From an uncultured Aliiroseovarius sp. (lineage in GTDB: Bacteria; Pseudomonadota; Alphaproteobacteria; Rhodobacterales; Rhodobacteraceae): 64,000 nucleotides of DNA. The stretch is taken from assembly GCF_947497285.1 (NCBI RefSeq), contig NZ_CANMFT010000008.1, positions 161,017 to 225,016 on the forward strand. Reading direction: 5' to 3'. Both the position numbers and the translations under genes were made by a program. The notes beneath the pieces were generated by a model, which saw only the letters and a list, made by a program, of their open reading frames with translations, did not search any database and was not told the origin of the DNA. Positions 62,781 through 64,000 of this stretch are shown in pieces. Numbering within the stretch: position 1 is the stretch's first letter; every line of letters begins with the position of its first letter.

Positions 62781-63826
62781 GAAAAAGCCTGTGTCGTTTG
62801 GGGATCGAAGGTGGCACGGAGAACCCATCTGGCAATTTCAGACAGAGGCAAAACACGATCAACGCCGTCTTGGGCGATCGCGGCGCGGGGCATCCCAAAC
62901 ACGACAGAGCTTGCTTCATTCTGCGCGGCGCATTTCGCACCCTGCGCGCGCAGTTGCGCCATGCCTTGCGCACCGTCGCGCCCCATTCCCGTCAACACGA
63001 CCCCGACAACGCGCGAGGCGACAGGAACTGCGCTGCGCATCAGAGCATCTACGGACGGTCGGTGACCGTTCTGCTTTGGACCCTGCACGAGGTCGACGAC
63101 GAAGCTTCGCCCTGGCCTGAGCATCAGGTGGGTGTTTTCTCCGGGTGCCAGGATCACTTCACCGCAGCCAACACTCTGACCGTGCTGTGCAATGCTCACA
63201 TGTGGCAGCACATGTTCGTTCAGACGGTCGGCAAACCTCTCTAAGAACAGTGCCGGCATGTGTTGGACGATCAAGGTGGGCGGACACATCGCGGGAAAAC
63301 CAGAGAGCACGGTTTCCAGCGCATCAACCCCGCCCGTTGATGCGCCGATCAAGACCGCGCTTCCATTCCATTTGCCCTCTTGGACACCGGAAAGCTGTGT
63401 AAGCGTGCGTCCAGCGGCAGAGTGTGGTGCAACCGTGGCTGCCAGACGAATTGCCTGTGCAAGACGGCGACGGAATCGTCCCAAATCTGCAAAGGCGGGC
63501 TTTTCAACACAATCGACCGCGCCCATCGACAAGGCAGCCAGTGCAAGATCACTGTTTGCCGGTGTGAAGGATGAAAGCATGACGACAGGCATGGGACGTA
63601 GTCTCATCAGCTTTTCCAAGAACGCGATGCCGTCCATGCCCGGCATTTCGACATCCAATGTCAGAACATCCGGGTTGTGTTTCTTTATCAGGTCGCGCGC
63701 TTCTTGCGCAGAGGCGGCTTGGCCAACAACGGCAATATCTGCCGCGTCTTGCAACACCTGTCGGATGAGGGCGCGCATCGAAGCACTGTCATCAACGATC
63801 AGCACACGGGTTTTTTCTTGCATCAT
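62777..63826 (-). CDS. cheB: Chemotaxis methylesterase/deamidase CheB
   Basis: This 349-residue two-domain protein removes receptor methyl groups during adaptation. The receiver contains D58 in LTLDVEMPGMDGIAFLEKL. A linker follows to about 155. The catalytic domain has S163 in VLIGASTGGVDALETVL, H189 in IVQHMPALFLERFADRL and D284 in LTGMGRDGAQGMAQLRA. It couples into cheD on the same strand and lies after the partial receptor gene by 21 bases. Confidence 0.95.
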   Translation of the reverse strand: MMQEKTRVLIVDDSASMRALIRQVLQDAADIAVVGQAASAQEARDLIKKHNPDVLTLDVEMPGMDGIAFLEKLMRLRPMPVVMLSSFTPANSDLALAALSMGAVDCVEKPAFADLGRFRRRLAQAIRLAATVAPHSAAGRTLTQLSGVQEGKWNGSAVLIGASTGGVDALETVLSGFPAMCPPTLIVQHMPALFLERFADRLNEHVLPHVSIAQHGQSVGCGEVILAPGENTHLMLRPGRSFVVDLVQGPKQNGHRPSVDALMRSAVPVASRVVGVVLTGMGRDGAQGMAQLRAQGAKCAAQNEASSVVFGMPRAAIAQDGVDRVLPLSEIARWVLRATFDPQTTQAFS

Positions 63827-63847
63827 AAGTTCCCGATTTGATTGTGG

Positions 63848-64000
63848 TCAAAACTCTTCCCACGCCTCGAGGTTTTGGTGTTCCGGGTCGGTCTGGGTGT
63901 CGGGCGGCGTGGTGGTCGGGGCGATGGCGAGGGCGGCGCCGGAATGCGCCACGGGTGGTGGGTTGGGCGCGGTGGCGCGGTCTGGCGCAGGGTCTTGCGC
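63848..64000 (-). CDS. C-terminal end of a methyl-accepting chemotaxis protein (partial)
   Basis: The last 50 residues of a leftward gene continue beyond the window. They form a Pro/Ala/Thr-rich flexible tether (e.g. AQDPAPDRATAPNPPPVAHS) ending NLEAWEEF then TGA. A terminal W-x-x-F pentapeptide on a flexible linker is the CheR/CheB docking tag of chemoreceptors (NWETF in E. coli). With cheB and cheD directly downstream, a receptor gene is the best reading. The body of the protein is not visible. Confidence 0.8.
   Translation of the reverse strand, partial: AQDPAPDRATAPNPPPVAHSGAALAIAPTTTPPDTQTDPEHQNLEAWEEF

Noticed and set aside
1..64000. CRISPR array, prophage, transposon or defence island
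   Set aside because: No regularly spaced repeats, integrase, transposase or defence-type genes were seen; gene content is housekeeping, sugar use and chemotaxis throughout.

Overview
The window is a gene-dense, GC-rich chromosomal segment of an alphaproteobacterium, almost certainly a member of the Rhodobacterales (Roseobacter-type Rhodobacteraceae). The evidence is the set of families: DUF2852, DUF4167, DUF2189, a double cold-shock-domain protein, class II NrdJ, the aglEFGAK/aglR locus, an alphaproteobacterial SOS box (GAAC-N7-GAAC) before uvrA, and a chemoreceptor ending in WEEF. The genus cannot be fixed from the sequence alone. I see no insertion sequence, prophage, CRISPR array or recognisable defence island.

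Layout. 1-6.3 kb: glnE (cut by the window start), a YbaK-type deacylase, and a MarR regulator divergent from a cytochrome b561 / membrane-protein pair with two matched operators between them. DUF2852 and RDD membrane proteins follow. 6.4-10.4 kb: bpt, then ilvB-ilvN behind a complete leader-peptide attenuator, and a small cold-shock-like protein. 10.8-15.4 kb: nrdJ with an NrdR box, then tRNA-Pro. 15.4-26.9 kb: DUF192, a two-domain cold-shock protein, pdxH, fabI, gpt, DUF4167, prfA-prmC, a small secreted protein, DUF1499, speB, an M20 amidohydrolase, mazG and an orphan iron-type binding protein. 26.9-31.2 kb: uvrA, a rhodanese, and an ArsR/SRPBCC pair. 31.2-39.7 kb: lpdA, DUF924, an MFS transporter, queA and a very large AsmA-like protein, all leftward. 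39.8-46.9 kb: bcp-DUF455, an M23 peptidase-bactofilin pair, DUF2189, a lytic transglycosylase, and prfB with a GNAT gene.

47-57 kb is an alpha-glucoside utilisation locus. Leftward aglE-F-G-A-K encodes an ABC importer with an intracellular alpha-glucosidase. It is divergent from aglR (LacI family), which is followed by a GH1 beta-glucosidase and glucokinase in tightly overlapping frames. Two palindromes in the aglE-aglR gap are the likely AglR operators. The logic is import, hydrolysis to glucose, then phosphorylation.

57.1-64 kb is a chemotaxis cluster. Rightward STAS-cheY-cheA-cheW-cheR-cheY-unknown faces leftward mcp-cheB-cheD. The reading frames overlap or nearly abut, and a CtrA-like site lies before the rightward operon. 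The most informative regulatory finds are the ilv attenuator, the paired MarR-type operators, the paired repeats before DUF2852, the NrdR, LexA and AglR sites, and a likely leaderless ArsR gene. The least-described proteins are the degenerate cold-shock-like protein (10097-10384), the membrane protein paired with cytochrome b561 (4472-4963), and the last gene of the chemotaxis operon (61794-62180).
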